Shown in pieces: positions 10,801 to 23,186 of a stretch of DNA of 64,000 nt. Source of the DNA: Limonium bicolor (Eukaryota; Streptophyta; Magnoliopsida; Caryophyllales; Plumbaginaceae); contig CM041779.1 in the NCBI GenBank assembly GCA_023374045.1, positions 300,028,167-300,092,166 on the forward strand, written 5' to 3'. The notes below the pieces were generated by a model. That model had not been told where the DNA came from, did no database searches, and saw nothing but the letters and a program-made list of their open reading frames with translations. The stretch's first letter is position 1. Each line of letters begins with the position of its first letter. Position numbers and translations under genes: made by a program.

Positions 10801-11618
10801 GGTTAAGGTGGGAATACACCTTAGGCGAATTAAGATCCTTCTTGATTAAACTTGTTTCATGTTGGTGCTTGGAATACTCTAAAACATTACCTAGAGGGAA
10901 GGACTTAGTTAACGTGTGAGTTGACAATGTGAATGTCCTAGGGGTAAGATAAACCTAAGGTTAATACTTGGGAAGTTTCTAAAGGTTAATTTATGATTTT
11001 GGTATGATAAATAAACCTTGAATGAAAAATAATAAGTGTATAATGTAAGGTTTCATACTCCATTGTAAACCGAATATTAACTCACACTACGAGTAAGGAG
11101 TTTTTAAGGATAATGATACCTTAACTAGTAACAGTTGAAATCCGGGGGTGTAGTACCGGGATTACTGACGTTATTCAGAAATACCGAATCATATTGTCAT
11201 GTGGATTGACACTTAGCGTTCTTCGTATGTTAGATCGCCTGTCAGACATGCGCGCTCAAGGAGCTTAGTGGCCTACATTGCGCATCCTTGGTCGAAGGTG
11301 TACGGTATGTAAAGGGGTTTGATCCGGGTTAACCTGAGGAATTCCTCGGGCTCGGATTTGTTTGATAACGTGTGTGATTATGTGTGTGATGGATATCTGT
11401 GTTTACTGCATTATTCATTTATGCACGAACGTCCTACGGGACTAATACTATGTCGACTATAGATCGACTTATATAAAACTACATATGCGAGATGTGTGAT
11501 TGTGATTACCGTTGTCTGACCTAATACGCTAAGTATTACAAGTATGTGGTTATAACCTAAGTAAAACACTTAGGAACGGGACATGACATTGTCGGTCCCT
11601 AGAGCTTCGACTCGAACA

Positions 11619-11623
11619 TAAAT
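11619..11623. other. Target-site duplication TAAAT (left copy)
   Basis: Identical to 20150-20154. It delimits element F. Confidence 0.95.
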
Positions 11624-13577
11624 TGTAATACTCCGTATTTTCGTTTTTCAGATTTCGTTACATAACATTCTGGTTTGTGATATTAATTATGTTATGTGGT
11701 GCCGTGTTTAGTATTTGGGACGTCGGAGGCAATTAATTAAAGGACGAGGGCAAGGAGGTCTTTCCCCTCTCTTTTATTTGGTAAGGCTTAATTAAGGAAG
11801 TTAAGTCTCTTATTTTTGCATTTCCAATTCACGATCTATTTTGAGGAGCGCTCTCTCTCTCGACAGTTTCTGCGTTCTTCCTCTCTTCTCCTCTGTGTAT
11901 GCTTGGTGAATTCTGGTGTGGATTGTTGCTGCTTCTTCCAGATTTCTGCGTCGTTTCCCCTACTGCTACAGTTCGGGTTTCGTTTTCTGCGAATTCAGGT
12001 TGGTCGGGTGAGCTTTTGGTATTAGTTATCTCAGTTTTTGGGAAGAACGTGTTCTGATTGTTGGTGCTCGTTCTTTGCGAATTCAGTGTTTGTTTTGCTG
12101 TTTGGGGATCGCTGCGTTGTCGGGATCGTTCGCTGTTGCAGACCGGATAGCTTCTCCTCTGCGAATTGATGTAAGTGGGGGATGGAATCGGGGTAGTTTG
12201 CTCACCCTCGGGGATGGATTTTGATTTCGTTTTCTGTTTTGTGAATGGTGTTGCTTTGTGTGTTTCTTCTGGATTTTGTGTTGTTCATCGCGTGGCTAAA
12301 CCCCCGAGGGTACTGATTTACCATTCCGTGGATTTGGGTGAGTTTGGTTGGATTTCTGCGCGTTTGTTCGCTCTGGATTTCGTCAGTTTCGCGCTGTCCG
12401 AACATCTGTCCGAACTTGGAAGTTCGGACAGTGCATCGGGCGCGTTTTTTTTTTGAAGGTTTTGAAGTGTCCGAACATCGGTCCGAACTTCAAAGTTCGG
12501 ACCTGACGCGAGGATGAATTTTCGTAAAAGTTTCGACGTGTGTCCGAACTTGCAAGGTCGGACGCAAGTTCGGACACTAAGATGATTCTGGCTTTCAACT
12601 CTCGACTTACGTCCGAACTTCGATGTTCGGACGTAAGTTCGGACATTTGTATCTCCGCGACCTCTGATTCTCGGCCTCTGTCCGAACTTGCAAGGTCGGA
12701 CGCAAGTTCGGACATGCCACTGTTTTGAGCATAACTTCTCGTTTTAGCTCCGTTTTGAGTTCCGTTTGCGGGGTTGGATTCCCCTATCTGTGTACAAGCT
12801 TCTATGCTGTTTATATGCATTTTTATGCGCTTAAGATCTGTTTTGTGAGCTTTTGGTTTTGGGACCTAGTTACTTTGCTTCTGAGCCTTGGATAGTCGGG
12901 TCGGGCTGTCCCGTAGCATGCTGCGCAGGAATTCCTTCTGTTTATACTCCTTAGGGTCTCCCTTAGGACGTTATTTGACCGACGGGTCTGTTAGCTGTCT
13001 CTACGGCTTCTGTTGTGGGATCCTCGGATCCATAGGACCTTATGTGTGTCCTTCTGTTGTGTTAGCTTGTTTCTAGTGTCCCATTCTTCTGTTCTGTTCT
13101 GAAGGTCCGACTGTGTTTTGAAGTGTTATCCGTTCTGCTCTGCTTTGTTTTGTGGTTTCATTCGGTCTGTTTTATTGACTCCGCTATCCTCTCTGTTTAT
13201 AAGTATTCTTCTGCTTCTGTTTTGAGTAGGCTTCCTTGAGGAAGTCTTCTGCTTGCTGGGCTGTTTAGCTCACCCCTTTACTTTGTTGCAGATTGAGCTC
13301 GTGGGATCTTCTCTCCTCGTCCCCTTCTGGAGCTTGTTTATTTTATGTGCCTTTAGACTTTGTTTCTTGCGCTTTGGACGCTTTAGTACTTTGTGTAGCC
13401 TTTGGGCCTTTCGCTTTGTATTTGACTTGTAAGCCTTTGGATCTTGTAAACTCTTTTGGTATTTATACAAGTTTTATTCGGTTTTGGGATTCGTTTGCTT
13501 AGAGCCTTGCGACGTTAGGTAGTAGACTCGCGGCGTGTAACGGCCCTAACTCCTAGGCCGGTTTTGGGGTCGTTACA
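11624..13577 (+). repeat. 5' LTR of element F (1954 bp)
   Basis: It starts TGTAATACTCCG and ends GGGGTCGTTACA. It is a direct repeat of 18204-20149. It carries a five-unit palindrome array. Reading frames inside it that recur in the 3' LTR are LTR sequence, not genes. Confidence 0.95.
12396..12716. repeat. Palindrome array, 5 units of about 70 bp (5' LTR F)
   Basis: Units start at 12396, 12469, 12542, 12611 and 12680. The core palindrome is GTCCGAACTT-N-AAGTTCGGAC. Units 3 and 5 have an added inner arm, GTCCGAACTTGCAAGGTCGGAC, followed by a second GCAAGTTCGGAC. The spacers are unrelated to those of LTR B1 while the period is the same. Confidence 0.9.
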
Positions 13578-13582
13578 TTTAG

Positions 13583-13594
13583 TGGTATCAGAGC
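13583..13594 (+). other. Initiator tRNA-Met primer-binding site (F)
   Basis: TGGTATCAGAGC lies five bases after the 5' LTR end. It is complementary to the 3' end of plant initiator tRNA-Met. Confidence 0.95.
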
Positions 13595-13708
13595 CAGGTT
13601 GCTCGTTCTTTGGTGTCTGTGGGGTTTTGTCTGCATGTGTGGGTGTCTGAAAGGTCTGCTGTTTGCTGCTTGTTGGTTTCTGATAAATTTTGATGTTGTA
13701 TCTTCAGT

Positions 13709-14740
13709 ATGCCTCCCCGACGTTCAGGACGTGGTGCAGCTGCAGGCGATGCTCCCCAGGGGGACATTGCAGAGATTGTGCAGCAGGTGGTGACCCAGGT
13801 GCTGCAGACTGTAGGGGCCACTGCTGGTCAGGCGGCAGGAGCCGGTAACGGGGGGGCAATAATGTGAAGGCGCTTCAGGAGTTTCTGAAGCTGAAGCCAC
13901 CTTCTTTTGATGCTAGTGGTGACCCACAGGAGGCGAGCCACTGGATCACTGCCATTGAGGACCTTCTGCGGGTCATGGGATGTGAGGAGGATCAGAAAGT
14001 CGGATTTGCTACCTTCATGTTTCAGTCGGAGGCGAAGGAGTGGTGGAAGACGGTCGAAGGGAAGTACCCCCACCCATGGACATGGGAGCAGTTCAGGGGC
14101 TGCTTCAATCAGCAGTTCTATCCCGATGTCTTCGGATCAGAAGATTGTAGAGTATGGGAGGCTTCGCCAGACGAAGGAGATGTCAGTAGATGAGTATGTG
14201 AGGAAATTTATTTCCCTTTCGAAGTTTGTGCCTGAGCCAGATGATAACCGGAAGGCTAGGAAGTTTGAGGCTGGTTTGAGGGGCGACATTCGAGCTGCTG
14301 TGGCACCTTTCGCCACAAGACTTCAGGGATGTGGCCGATGTGGCGTTGGTGGTGGAGTCTGAGCTGCAGGCTAGGCAGCGGTATGAGAAGAGGGACCAGA
14401 GGCCCGATAAGGGCAAGGACCAGAAGAGGAAGGGTCGTGTGGAGGAGCCCGAGAGGCGTGAGCAGACTCCTTCTCAGAAGAAGAAGTATAGAGGAGACCG
14501 GGGTTCTTCTTCATCAGCATCCCTGCTGTGGAGAAGTGTGCGAGTGTGACCGTTTCCATCCTGGGCGGGAGTGCTACAGGAAGTCCGGGGCGTGCTTCAA
14601 GTGTGGTTCGCTAGACCATCGCATTGCCCAGTGTCCACAGGCTAGAGGTGGAGGTAGCAGTGGCGGTTCTGAGGGCCGAGGAGCTGGTTCAGGGTCCGGG
14701 CAGAAGACTGATCAGAAGAAGCCCCAGACCCAGGCTCGTG
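13709..14740 (+). pseudogene. gag: Gag of element F, frameshifted
   Basis: The start at 13709 gives MPPRRSGRG, a common chromoviral Gag opening, 126 nt after the LTR primer site. Capsid-type sequence with an SEAKEWWKTVEG motif follows. The C-terminal zinc knuckle CX2CX4HX4C (CFKCGSLDHRIAQC) is at about 14593-14634, preceded by a second, imperfect knuckle. The frame changes at a seven-G run (13850-13856), near 14130, near 14320 and near 14530. Short indels rather than stops break it, so either the assembly has indel errors here or the element is newly damaged. Gag would bind and package the element RNA. Confidence 0.85.
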
Positions 14741-17700
14741 TGTACGCTCTAGCTGGTGAGCGAGACCGTGACTCAGGCCGAGTTGTGTCAGGTATTCTTC
14801 AGATCTCTTCTCAGCCAGTTTTCTGCTTGTTTGATTCAGGAGCTACCCACTCCTTTGTGTCTGCTGATTTAGTGGGTAGTCTCGGGTTGTCTGCTGTGCC
14901 TTGTGATGTGGATTTGTGTATTTCTAGCCCGCTGAGTGGCGTACCTGCTTGTGTACTTGATTCTGTGTGTAAGTCGGTTCCGGTAGTGATTATGGATAGG
15001 AACTTGTCTGCTGATTTGATCCCTATGCGTATGTCTTGCTTCGATGTGATTTTGGGCATGGACTGGCTAGCAGAGCACCATGCCCAGATAGATTGTGCAG
15101 CTAGGAGAGTTGTGTTTGATAGACCGGGTGAGACCCGTTTTGCTTTTGTGGGGAATTCCATTCCTTGTGCTCCTGTGTTGGTGTCTGCTATGCAGGCAGT
15201 CCGTTCCTTGAGGAAGGGCTGCCAGGGGTTTCTCTGCTTTGTACCTGAGGTTAAGGAGGGATCCCGGTTGGAGGAGATCCCCATTGTGTGTGAGTTCCTG
15301 AGGTGTTCCAGGACGATGTGCCAGGACTACCACCTGATCGTGAGGTGGAGTTTTCTATTGAGTTAGCGCCAGGGACTCAGCCTATCTCTAAGGCTCCCTA
15401 TCGCATGAGTCCGGCAGAGCTTAAGGAGCTGAAGGTGCAGCTGCAGGATCTTCTGGATAAGGGCTTCATTCGCCCTAGTGTCTCCATGGGGAGCACCGGT
15501 GTTGTTGTGAAGAAGAAGGATGGCTCCTTCAGATTGTGCATTGATTACAGGGAATTGAATAAGGTTACCATCAAGAATCGGTATCCTCTTCCCCGCATTG
15601 ATGATCTCTTTGACCAGTTAGCAGGGGCGACAGTCTTCTCGAAGATCGACTTGCGTTCTGGATATCATCAGCTGAAGATTAAGGCCGAGGATGTGTCTAA
15701 GTCTGCATTTAGGACCCGTATGGGCATTACGAGTTCTTGGTCATGCCTTTTGGTTTGACCAATGCCCCGTCGTTCTTCATGGATATGATGAACAGAGTCT
15801 TCAAACCTTTCTTGGATTCTTTGTAGTTGTGTTTATTGACGACATCTTGGTGTACTCCAAGAGTGTGAGGATCATGAGGAGCATCTGAGGATGGTTCTAC
15901 AGACGTTGAAGGAGAAGGAGTTGTATGCTAAATTGAAGAAGTGTGAGTTTGGTTGGATAGAGTGGTGTTTCTTGGCCACGTGGTTTCGAAGGATGGCATA
16001 TCAGTGGACCCAGAGAAGATTAAGGCAGTTATGGAGTGGGCGAAGCCCACAGTGTGTCTGAGGTGCGCAGTTTTCTGGGATTGGCTGGGTATTATAGGAA
16101 GTTCGTGGAGGGCTTTTCTAAGATGTATCTCCCTTGACTCGTCTTCTTAGGAAGGATGTCAAGTTTGACTGGAGTGAGGCGTGCCAGGAGAGCTTCCAGG
16201 AGTTGAAGAAGAGGTTGACTTCGGCTCCGATTTTGACGTTGCCTTCTGGGACAGAGGGCTTCGAGGTGTTCTGTGACGCTTCCCACAGAGGGTTGGGGTG
16301 TGTTCTGATGCAGCAGGGAAAGGTGGTAGCGTATGGGTCACGACAGTTGAAGCCGTATGAGAAGAATTATCCTACCCATGACTTGGAGCTAGCTGCTGTG
16401 GTCTTCGCCTTGAAGATCTGGCGGCACTATTTGTATGGGGTGACGTGTAAGGTCTACACGGATCACAAGAGTCTCAAATATCTGTTCACGCAGAAGGAAT
16501 TGAATTTGAGACAGCGGCGCTGGTTGGAGCTGTTACATGACTACGACCTGGAGATCCTCTACCATCCGGGTAGAGCGAATGTGGTGGCTGATGCCTTGAG
16601 CCGTAGGGGTGCTCCTGGACTTGCTTGTTCGTTGTCAGGGGTTCAGAGGTCTGCTTTGAGCTTCAGCGTATGGGGATTTGGGTTGTTCGGTCAGACCGTG
16701 CCGGGATGATTGCTTCGATTCAGGTCCAGTCTACTTTGATTGAGCGGATCAGAGAGGGTCAGAAGGCTGATGCTGAGTTGGGTAAGATCAGAGAGAAGTT
16801 GGCAGATGAGCAGGAGTCAGAGTTTTCTGTGTCCAGCGATGATTGTCTACGCTTCAGGGGCAGAGTTGTGTGCCTAGTGGAGGCGACCTTCTGGGGGAGA
16901 TTATGCAGGAGGCTCATGGAGCTCCTTATTCTGTGCACCCAGGAGGGGTGAAGATGTACCGGGACCTCCGAGAGTCCTTTGGTGGGCGAATATGAAGAGG
17001 GAGATTTCCGATTTTGTGGCTCGTTGCCAAACCTGTCAGCAGGTGAAGGCTGAGCATCAGCGACCTGCGGGTCTTCTGCAGCCTCTTCCCGTTCCTGAGT
17101 GGAAATGGGAGAGCGTTGGCATGGATTTTATTGTGGGGTTGCCTAGGACATCTTCTGGGTACGATGCGCTATGGGTGATGTGGACCGGTTGACGAAGTCA
17201 GCTCATTTCTTGCCTGTGAGGAAGACCTTCAGCCTGAGCGCCTGGCTCGGCTGTATATGATGAGATTGTGAGGTTGCACGGTGTGCCGGCGACGATCGTT
17301 TCGGACAGAGATCCGAGATTTGTATCTCGCTTCTGGCGAAGCCTGCATAAGGCGTTAGGGACGAATTTGGCTTTCAGTTCGGCTTATCATCCTCAGACCG
17401 ATGGGCAGACGGAGAGGACGAATCAGATTTTGGAGGACATGTTGAGGGCTTGTGTGCTCGACTTCGGGGGCAGCTGGGATCAGCATGTGACTTTGATTGA
17501 GTTCGCCTACAATAATAGTTTCCAATCGAGCATTGGGATGGCTCCATATGAGGCGTTGTATGGTAGGCGCTGTAGATCTCCTATTTGTTGGGATGACCTG
17601 CGGGAGAGGGCGATTGTAGGTCCTGAGTTGGTGCAGGGAGCTGTGGACAAAGTTAAGACTATCAGGGAGCGTTTGTTGGTTGCCCAGAGCCGGCAGAAGA

Positions 17701-18157
17701 GTTATGCAGATCAGAGACGCCGTCCGCTTGAGTTTCAGGTGGGAGACCACGTGTTCTAAAGATCTCTCCAGTTCGGGGTGTGGTTCGTTTTGGGAAGCGG
17801 GCAAGCTGAGTCCTCGGTTCGTAGGGCCTTTTGAGGTGCTTGGGAAGGTTGGGCCGGTGGCTACAGATTGGCATTGCCACCAGCTCTAGCAGGAGTGCAT
17901 GACGTGTTCCATGTGTCGATGCTCAGGAAGTATCTACATGATCCTTCGCATGTGATTGACTATGGTCAGCTTCGACTCAGAGATGATTTCACCTATGAGG
18001 CAGCTCCGGTTCGTATTTGGCTCGGGATGTTCGTCGGCTTCGTAGCAAGACATTGCCTATGGTTAAGGTGCAGTGGTCTGATCAGTCCGAGCGTGAGGCA
18101 ACATGGGAACTCGAGGAGGAGTTGCGTGCTAAGTTTCCGTCCCTTTTCGAGCAGTGA
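14741..18157 (+). pseudogene. pol: Pol of element F (PR-RT-RH-IN-chromodomain), frameshifted
   Basis: The aspartic protease motif DSGATHSF is at about 14833. Reverse transcriptase has YRELNK and PLPRIDDLF near 15550-15610 and FIDD as the catalytic pair at about 15832-15843. RNase H has CDAS near 16270 and TDHKSLKY near 16460. Integrase has the CX2C of the zinc finger near 17025-17035, D in MDFIVGLP (about 17122), D in SDRDPRF (about 17299) and E in GQTERT (about 17408). The C-terminal chromodomain has VQWSDQSEREATWE and ends at TGA 18155-18157. Domain order and the chromodomain place it in the chromoviruses, probably Tekay. At least eight frame changes split it, so it makes no functional polyprotein as written. 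Confidence 0.9.
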
Positions 18158-18190
18158 GGTATGTTGAATTTCGAGGACGAAATTCCTTTT

Positions 18191-18203
18191 AAGGGGGGAG
18201 TGA
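18191..18203 (+). other. Polypurine tract (F)
   Basis: AAGGGGGGAGTGA directly abuts the 3' LTR start at 18204. It is the usual primer for second-strand synthesis. Confidence 0.9.
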
Positions 18204-20149
18204 TGTAATACTCCGTATTTTCGTTTTTCAGATTTCGTTACATAACATTCTGGTTTGTGATATTAATTATGTTATGTGGTGCCGTGTTTAGTATTGGGAC
18301 GTCGGAGGCAATTAATTAAAGGACGAGGGCAAGGAGGTCTTTCCCTCTCTTTTATTTGGTAAGGCTTAATTAAGGAAGTTAAGTCTCTTATTTTTGCATT
18401 TCCAATTCACGATCTATTTTGAGGAGCGCTCTCTCTCGACAGTTTTGCGTTCTTCCTCTCTTCTCCTCTGTGTATGTGGTGAATTCTGGTGTGGATTGTT
18501 GCTGCTTCTTCCAGATTTCTGCGTCGTTCTTTCTGCTACAGTTCGGGTTTCGTTTTCTGCGAATTCAGGTTGGTCGGGTGAGCTTTTGGTATTAGTTATC
18601 TCAGTTTTTGGGAAGAACGTGTTCTGATTGTTGGTGCTCGTTCTTTGCGAATTCAGTGTTGTTTTGCTGTTTGGGGATCGCTGCGTTGTCGGGATCGTTC
18701 GCTGTTGCAGACCGGATAGCTTCTCCTCTGCGAATTGATGTAAGTGGGGGATGGAATCGGGGTAGTTTGCTCACCCTCGGGGATGGATTTTGATTTCGTT
18801 TTCTGTTTTGTGAATGGTGTTGCTTTGTGTGTTTCTTCTTGATTTTGTGTTGTTCATCGCGTGGCTAAACCCCCGAGGGTACTGATTTACCATTCCGTGG
18901 ATTTGGGTGAGTTTGGTATTGATTTTGGTTGAATTTCTGCGCGTTTGTTCGCTCTGGTTTTCGTCAGTTTCGCGCTGTCCGAACATCTGTCCGAACTTGG
19001 AAGTTCGGACAGTGCATCGGGCGCGTTTTGTTTTTGAAGGTTTTGAAGTGTCCGAACATCGGTCCGAACTTCAAAGTTCGGACCTGACGATGAGGATTTT
19101 CGTAAAAGTTTCGACGTGTGTCCGAACTTGCAAGGTCGGACGCAAGTTCGGACACTAAGATGATTCTGGCTTTCAACTCTCGACTTACGTCCGAACTTCG
19201 ATGTTCGGACGTAAGTTCGGACATTTGTATCTCCGCGACCTCTGATTCTCGGCCTCTGTCCGAACTTGCAAGGTCGGACGCAAGTTCGGACATGCCACTG
19301 TTTTGAGCATAACTTCTCGTTTTAGCTCCGTTTTGAGTTCCGTTTGCGGGGTTGGATTCCCCTATTGTGTACAAGCTTCCTATGCTGTTTATATGCATTT
19401 TTATGCGCTTAAGATCTGTTTTGTGAGCTTTTGGTTTTGGGACCTAGTTACTTTGCTTCTGAGCCTTGGATAGTCGGGTCGGGCTGTCCCGTAGCATGCT
19501 GCGCAGGAATTCCTTCTGTTTATACTCCTTAGGGTCTCCCTTAGGACGTTATTTGACCGACGGGTCTGTTAGCTGTCTCTACGGCTTCTGTTGTGGGATC
19601 CTCGGATCCATAGGACCTTATGTGTCCTTCTGTGTTAGTGCTTGTTTCTAGTGTCCCATTCTTCTGTTCTGTTCTGAAGGTCCGACTGTGTTTTGAAGTG
19701 TTATCCGTTCTGCTCTGCTCTGTTTTGTGGTTTCATTCGGTTGTTTTATTGACTCCGCTATCCTCTCTGTTTATAAGTATTCTTCTGCTTCTGTTTTGAG
19801 TAGGCTTCCTTGAGGAAGTCTTCTGCTTGCTGGGCTGTTTAGCTCACCCCTTTACTTTGTTGCAGATTGAGCTCGTGGGATCTTCTCTCCTCGTCCCCTT
19901 CTGGAGCTTGTTTATTTTATGTGCCTTTAGACTTGTTTTCTTGCGCTTTGGACGCTTTAGTACTTTGTGTAGCCTTGGGCCTTCGCTTTGTATTTGACTT
20001 GTAAGCTTTGGATCTTGTAAACTCTTTTGGTATTTATCAAGTTTCTTATTCGGTTTTGGGATTCGTTTGCTTAGAGCCTTGCGACGTTAGGTAGTAGACT
20101 CGCGGCGTGTAACGGCCCTAACTCCTAGGCCGGTTTTGGGGTCGTTACA
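18204..20149 (+). repeat. 3' LTR of element F (1946 bp)
   Basis: Direct repeat of the 5' LTR with a handful of substitutions and many short indels, for example an extra stretch of about 12 nt near 18917-18930 and small losses in CT and G runs. Confidence 0.95.
18977..19293. repeat. Palindrome array, 5 units (3' LTR F)
   Basis: Copy of 12396-12716. All five palindromes are intact, and the indels between the two LTR copies fall in the spacers. Confidence 0.9.
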
Positions 20150-20858
20150 TAAATACTACCTAGAATCATTCTAGGTATGCGTAAGACCCACAGGGCAGCC
20201 AACAAAATAAGTGATGTTCTCCATAATTAAAAACTATAACTGAATTACTGACTAAGAGGTTAAAAATGGAGTGTGAATGAATGTGATGTGGTACCTTAAT
20301 CCAGACAGCCACAGGCTGCTGGTCGCGCGTAGAGATCTCTTGGGTTAACCTGTGACGGGTTTTCCCTAGTTAATCCTGAACGAACCGAGATAGATCGTCT
20401 GGCGGAGTGTGCTACCGTTGGCACCAGGCCTTTCGCCACCTAAATGGACGCCTTTACAAAGGCAAAGTGAAATAGTCCCGAAGTCTTCGGATGATCAGGG
20501 CAGTGAGCACCTTATGTGTACGTGGGACTACTGCCCAAGTGAGTATATTTCGGGTTGTCCTAATTGACGCCCGACAGTGCTAACCAAATCAAACGATATG
20601 TGAAGGCCCGGGGGCCGAGTGTTGAATTACGTGATGATGTTAATAAACAACGCATGAATTACTAATGCTATTGTATTGTGGGACGTGTGGTTGTGCGGTG
20701 TATATTTGTAATGACTGTTTGGATTGGATGGATGGTTGTGGGATCATGCATGTTTGTTATAGTATTTATTATATCTGTAAAATGGTAAAGCATGAAATCA
20801 ATATAATATCAAGATGGTTAAAAATGACAAGTGACCAATAGGGTCCAGACCCGGCATA

Positions 20859-20877
20859 CTCAGCGTCTATCGCTGAG
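20859..20877 (+). other. Conserved LTR stem-loop (D)
   Basis: CTCAGCG-TCTAT-CGCTGAG is a perfect 7-bp stem about 400 bp before the LTR end, preceded by GGCATA as in the LTR of element E read in its sense direction. Confidence 0.6.
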
Positions 20878-23186
20878 ACAACACTCATTGAGCAGGTTGC
20901 TGATCTCCGTCGAAGCCGAAGTGCGGGAACAGGGTAGTTAGGATTACTTTAATTATCACACATGGAATTTATTGTATAACGATATAAGTTTGTGGATGTA
21001 TGACGGTACGGTTGTGTTTATTTGGGTAGATGTTCACTTGTCGACGTTTATGGAGATGGACTTAGTATGATGTATAGGAGTTATCTCGTTGTCACAGCGG
21101 TTTGTAGTGTTGTTTATTTGTTGTTGGTTTTAGTTTCTGCTTCGTTACTCGCATGGGCGAGTAATGGTAGGTGACACTCGAGTGAGAGTTGTTGTTGTGC
21201 AATCTTCCGCTGTAAGGCGTATTTATTTTCTGTTAACGTGAGTGATTAATACGTGTTTATTTGTGAGGGGTGTTACAATACATCTCTCCTAACTTACCCA
21301 CTACCAAGCTCCATTAAAATCTGTTCCAAGAATATGTTTTCCACCTAGTTTCTAGTTTTTAAGTATTCTCGTTCTAGGTAAAATTTGACATAACCTCCCC
21401 TAAATTCTTACATTCTCACGACATCATTTTCACTCACATTCTCATTCATTTCACCTGTTTATTAACAGCATTATTATACAATCCTCCAAGGCAATTACTA
21501 GCATTAAACACACATTCAATTCCTGCACTCAACATCAAATTCCCATCTATGTTTGACAAGTTTTTAAATGTCTTTTAAGCTTCAAAACAGTTTTGTTCTT
21601 CTTCCACATTGTACTACTACTCATTACCATTTTCAAATACACATTTTAAGCTACTAAAATCTGTTACACAATACATTACAAAACTACACAAAGTGAGCAT
21701 AATTTACCTTGTTTCTTTACTAGCTTCTCCTTCCTTCTTCTTTCTTTCCTCTTTCTTTTCCCTTCCTCTCTTCCCACCGATTATAGAACTTCAATTCTCT
21801 AAAGCTACAGCCCATTGATATACACATTTCAATACAACCAACCCTTTAATTCATCTTAAAGTTTTAAGGCACATTCTAGGGTTTAGGAATATATTACCTT
21901 GCAAATATGTAGAGAGGGTGTAGAATAGAAACAAGAGCAAGATTTCTCACTCTCCAAGGATGCCAAAATTGGCTAGAACACAAGGCACCAAACAAGGGTT
22001 TAGGTTGAACTTTCGTTTTGCCAATAAGGGCTAGAAAAGATGAGTTTTCAAGATTATTTTTACCTCAAAATGACAATGAGATGAATGTGCTTCTAATGGC
22101 GGTCTTCAAGCTCCAAATGCAGCACACCAATGGAGATGAAAATGGGTGTTTTCGAATTTGGAAAGGAGAGGAGTGTTCTCCTTGATGAGGGGAAGACAAT
22201 GGTACAATTTTTGGTGAAGGTTTAGGTAGTTAACAAGAGGAGAGAAGTGGGAGTTTGTGTGGGTTTATGCAAATCGCCATGGCTGGCATGGGAAGAAGAA
22301 GAAAAATAGAGAGGAAGAAGAGAGGTGCAGTACGTGAGTGTGAGGGAAATGAGGGAGTAGGAGAGAGAGTAGTAAAGTAATGAGTTTACTTTTTGCTTTT
22401 TAATTTGTTTTTTCCTTTGCACATAGAAGAGAATTAAGAAAGTGTGAGGGGGAAAGGAAATCGGCTACACCCAGCACACACAAACTTATTTTACATTTTT
22501 ATTTCAATAGTGGACACACTAGTTTGGTTTATTTGCACTCTCACCCCACAACTTCCCGTTTTTGACAGTTTTTTACTATTTTCTTGTTTTATTGATTTTA
22601 TTGGCTCTAGACCTTCATTAATGTTTATTAATGACTATTTGGTTGACCAAAATTATTACGAGTCTATTTGACCCGCTTAAAGTCACATTTTCCCGGTTTC
22701 CTCGAAAAACGCGCTTTAAGGTTCGTTTGTGTTTTTAATCCGTTTTAAGGATCCATTTTCTTCGGGATTTGTTCCCTCTTGATTATTTAGACATAATTAA
22801 GCTTCTAAAATACTTATTAGCCTAATTAATCATTATTTTAAATTACGGAGTATTTCAGTACCTGTGGTCAGTCATACAACTATCAAGAAAATAGCATATC
22901 AAAGTAACCTTTAATATATAATCATAACCAGATTATTCCAATGCTCAATAATAATAGTTAAGCATCCAATTGTTCATAGCTAGGTCATTAACCAAGTTTT
23001 AAACCTTTCTTAACATCAACCTTTCAATTCCATCCAAACCATGTCTAGGGTAAAACCCTGATCCTAAAGGCGATCCAACCTTTCCCATTCGCAATCTAGG
23101 CCCTAAAAGATGTGCACACCCCCTATAGTACCTTTAAACTATAGAGTAGAAAACCATGAAGTGTCCCATGGAGCCCGCGGCGTACC

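Larger units (their letters stand above)
11624..20149 (+). mobile_element. Complete chromovirus F (Tekay-type Ty3/gypsy), 8526 bp
   Basis: The order is 5' LTR 11624-13577, tRNA-Met primer site 13583, gag from 13709, protease-RT-RNase H-integrase-chromodomain to 18157, polypurine tract 18191-18203, and 3' LTR 18204-20149, with perfect 5-bp TSDs. The LTRs are nearly identical in bases but differ by many 1-12 nt indels. The coding region is broken by more than ten small frame changes with few true stops. It is the youngest insertion in the nest. Confidence 0.95.
5522..21277 (+). mobile_element. Very long LTR-like unit D (7.2 kb), split by element F
   Basis: The ends are TGAAATACCGC at 5522 and GGGGTGTTACA at 21277, with perfect ATACA duplications. 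Removing F leaves about 7225 bp with no gag or pol and no internal LTR copy, so it behaves as a solo LTR. The 20155-21277 part resembles the LTR of element E (a CTCAGC...GCTGAG hairpin, a gggcgagta-type block and the same terminus). It contains a 474-bp tandem duplication, a tRNA-like sequence and a degenerate array of about 190 bp period. Alternatives are a non-autonomous element without recognisable LTR pairs, or further unrecognised insertions inside. Confidence 0.75.
3226..22857 (-). mobile_element. Solo LTR B1, split by LTR D
   Basis: The pieces are 3226-5521 and 21283-22857, about 3871 bp in total. The ends are TATAACACCCC (expected TG; the second base is mutated to A) and GGAGTATTTCA, bounded by perfect 5-bp duplications. 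It aligns with LTR B2 (54290-57361), which sits next to a real polypurine tract, so the orientation is minus. There is no internal domain, hence a solo LTR formed by LTR-LTR recombination. It carries a five-unit palindrome array and a long TA microsatellite. Confidence 0.9.

Noticed and set aside
12396..12716. CRISPR-like array
   Set aside because: The repeats are palindromic and regularly spaced, but spacers are shared between LTR copies, the units are imperfect, and the context is a plant LTR.
12383..12820. Minus-strand 145-codon frame, repeated at 18964-19398
   Set aside because: It runs through the palindrome array of the F LTR. Its repeated SELASDLASSD motifs are only the translated repeat.
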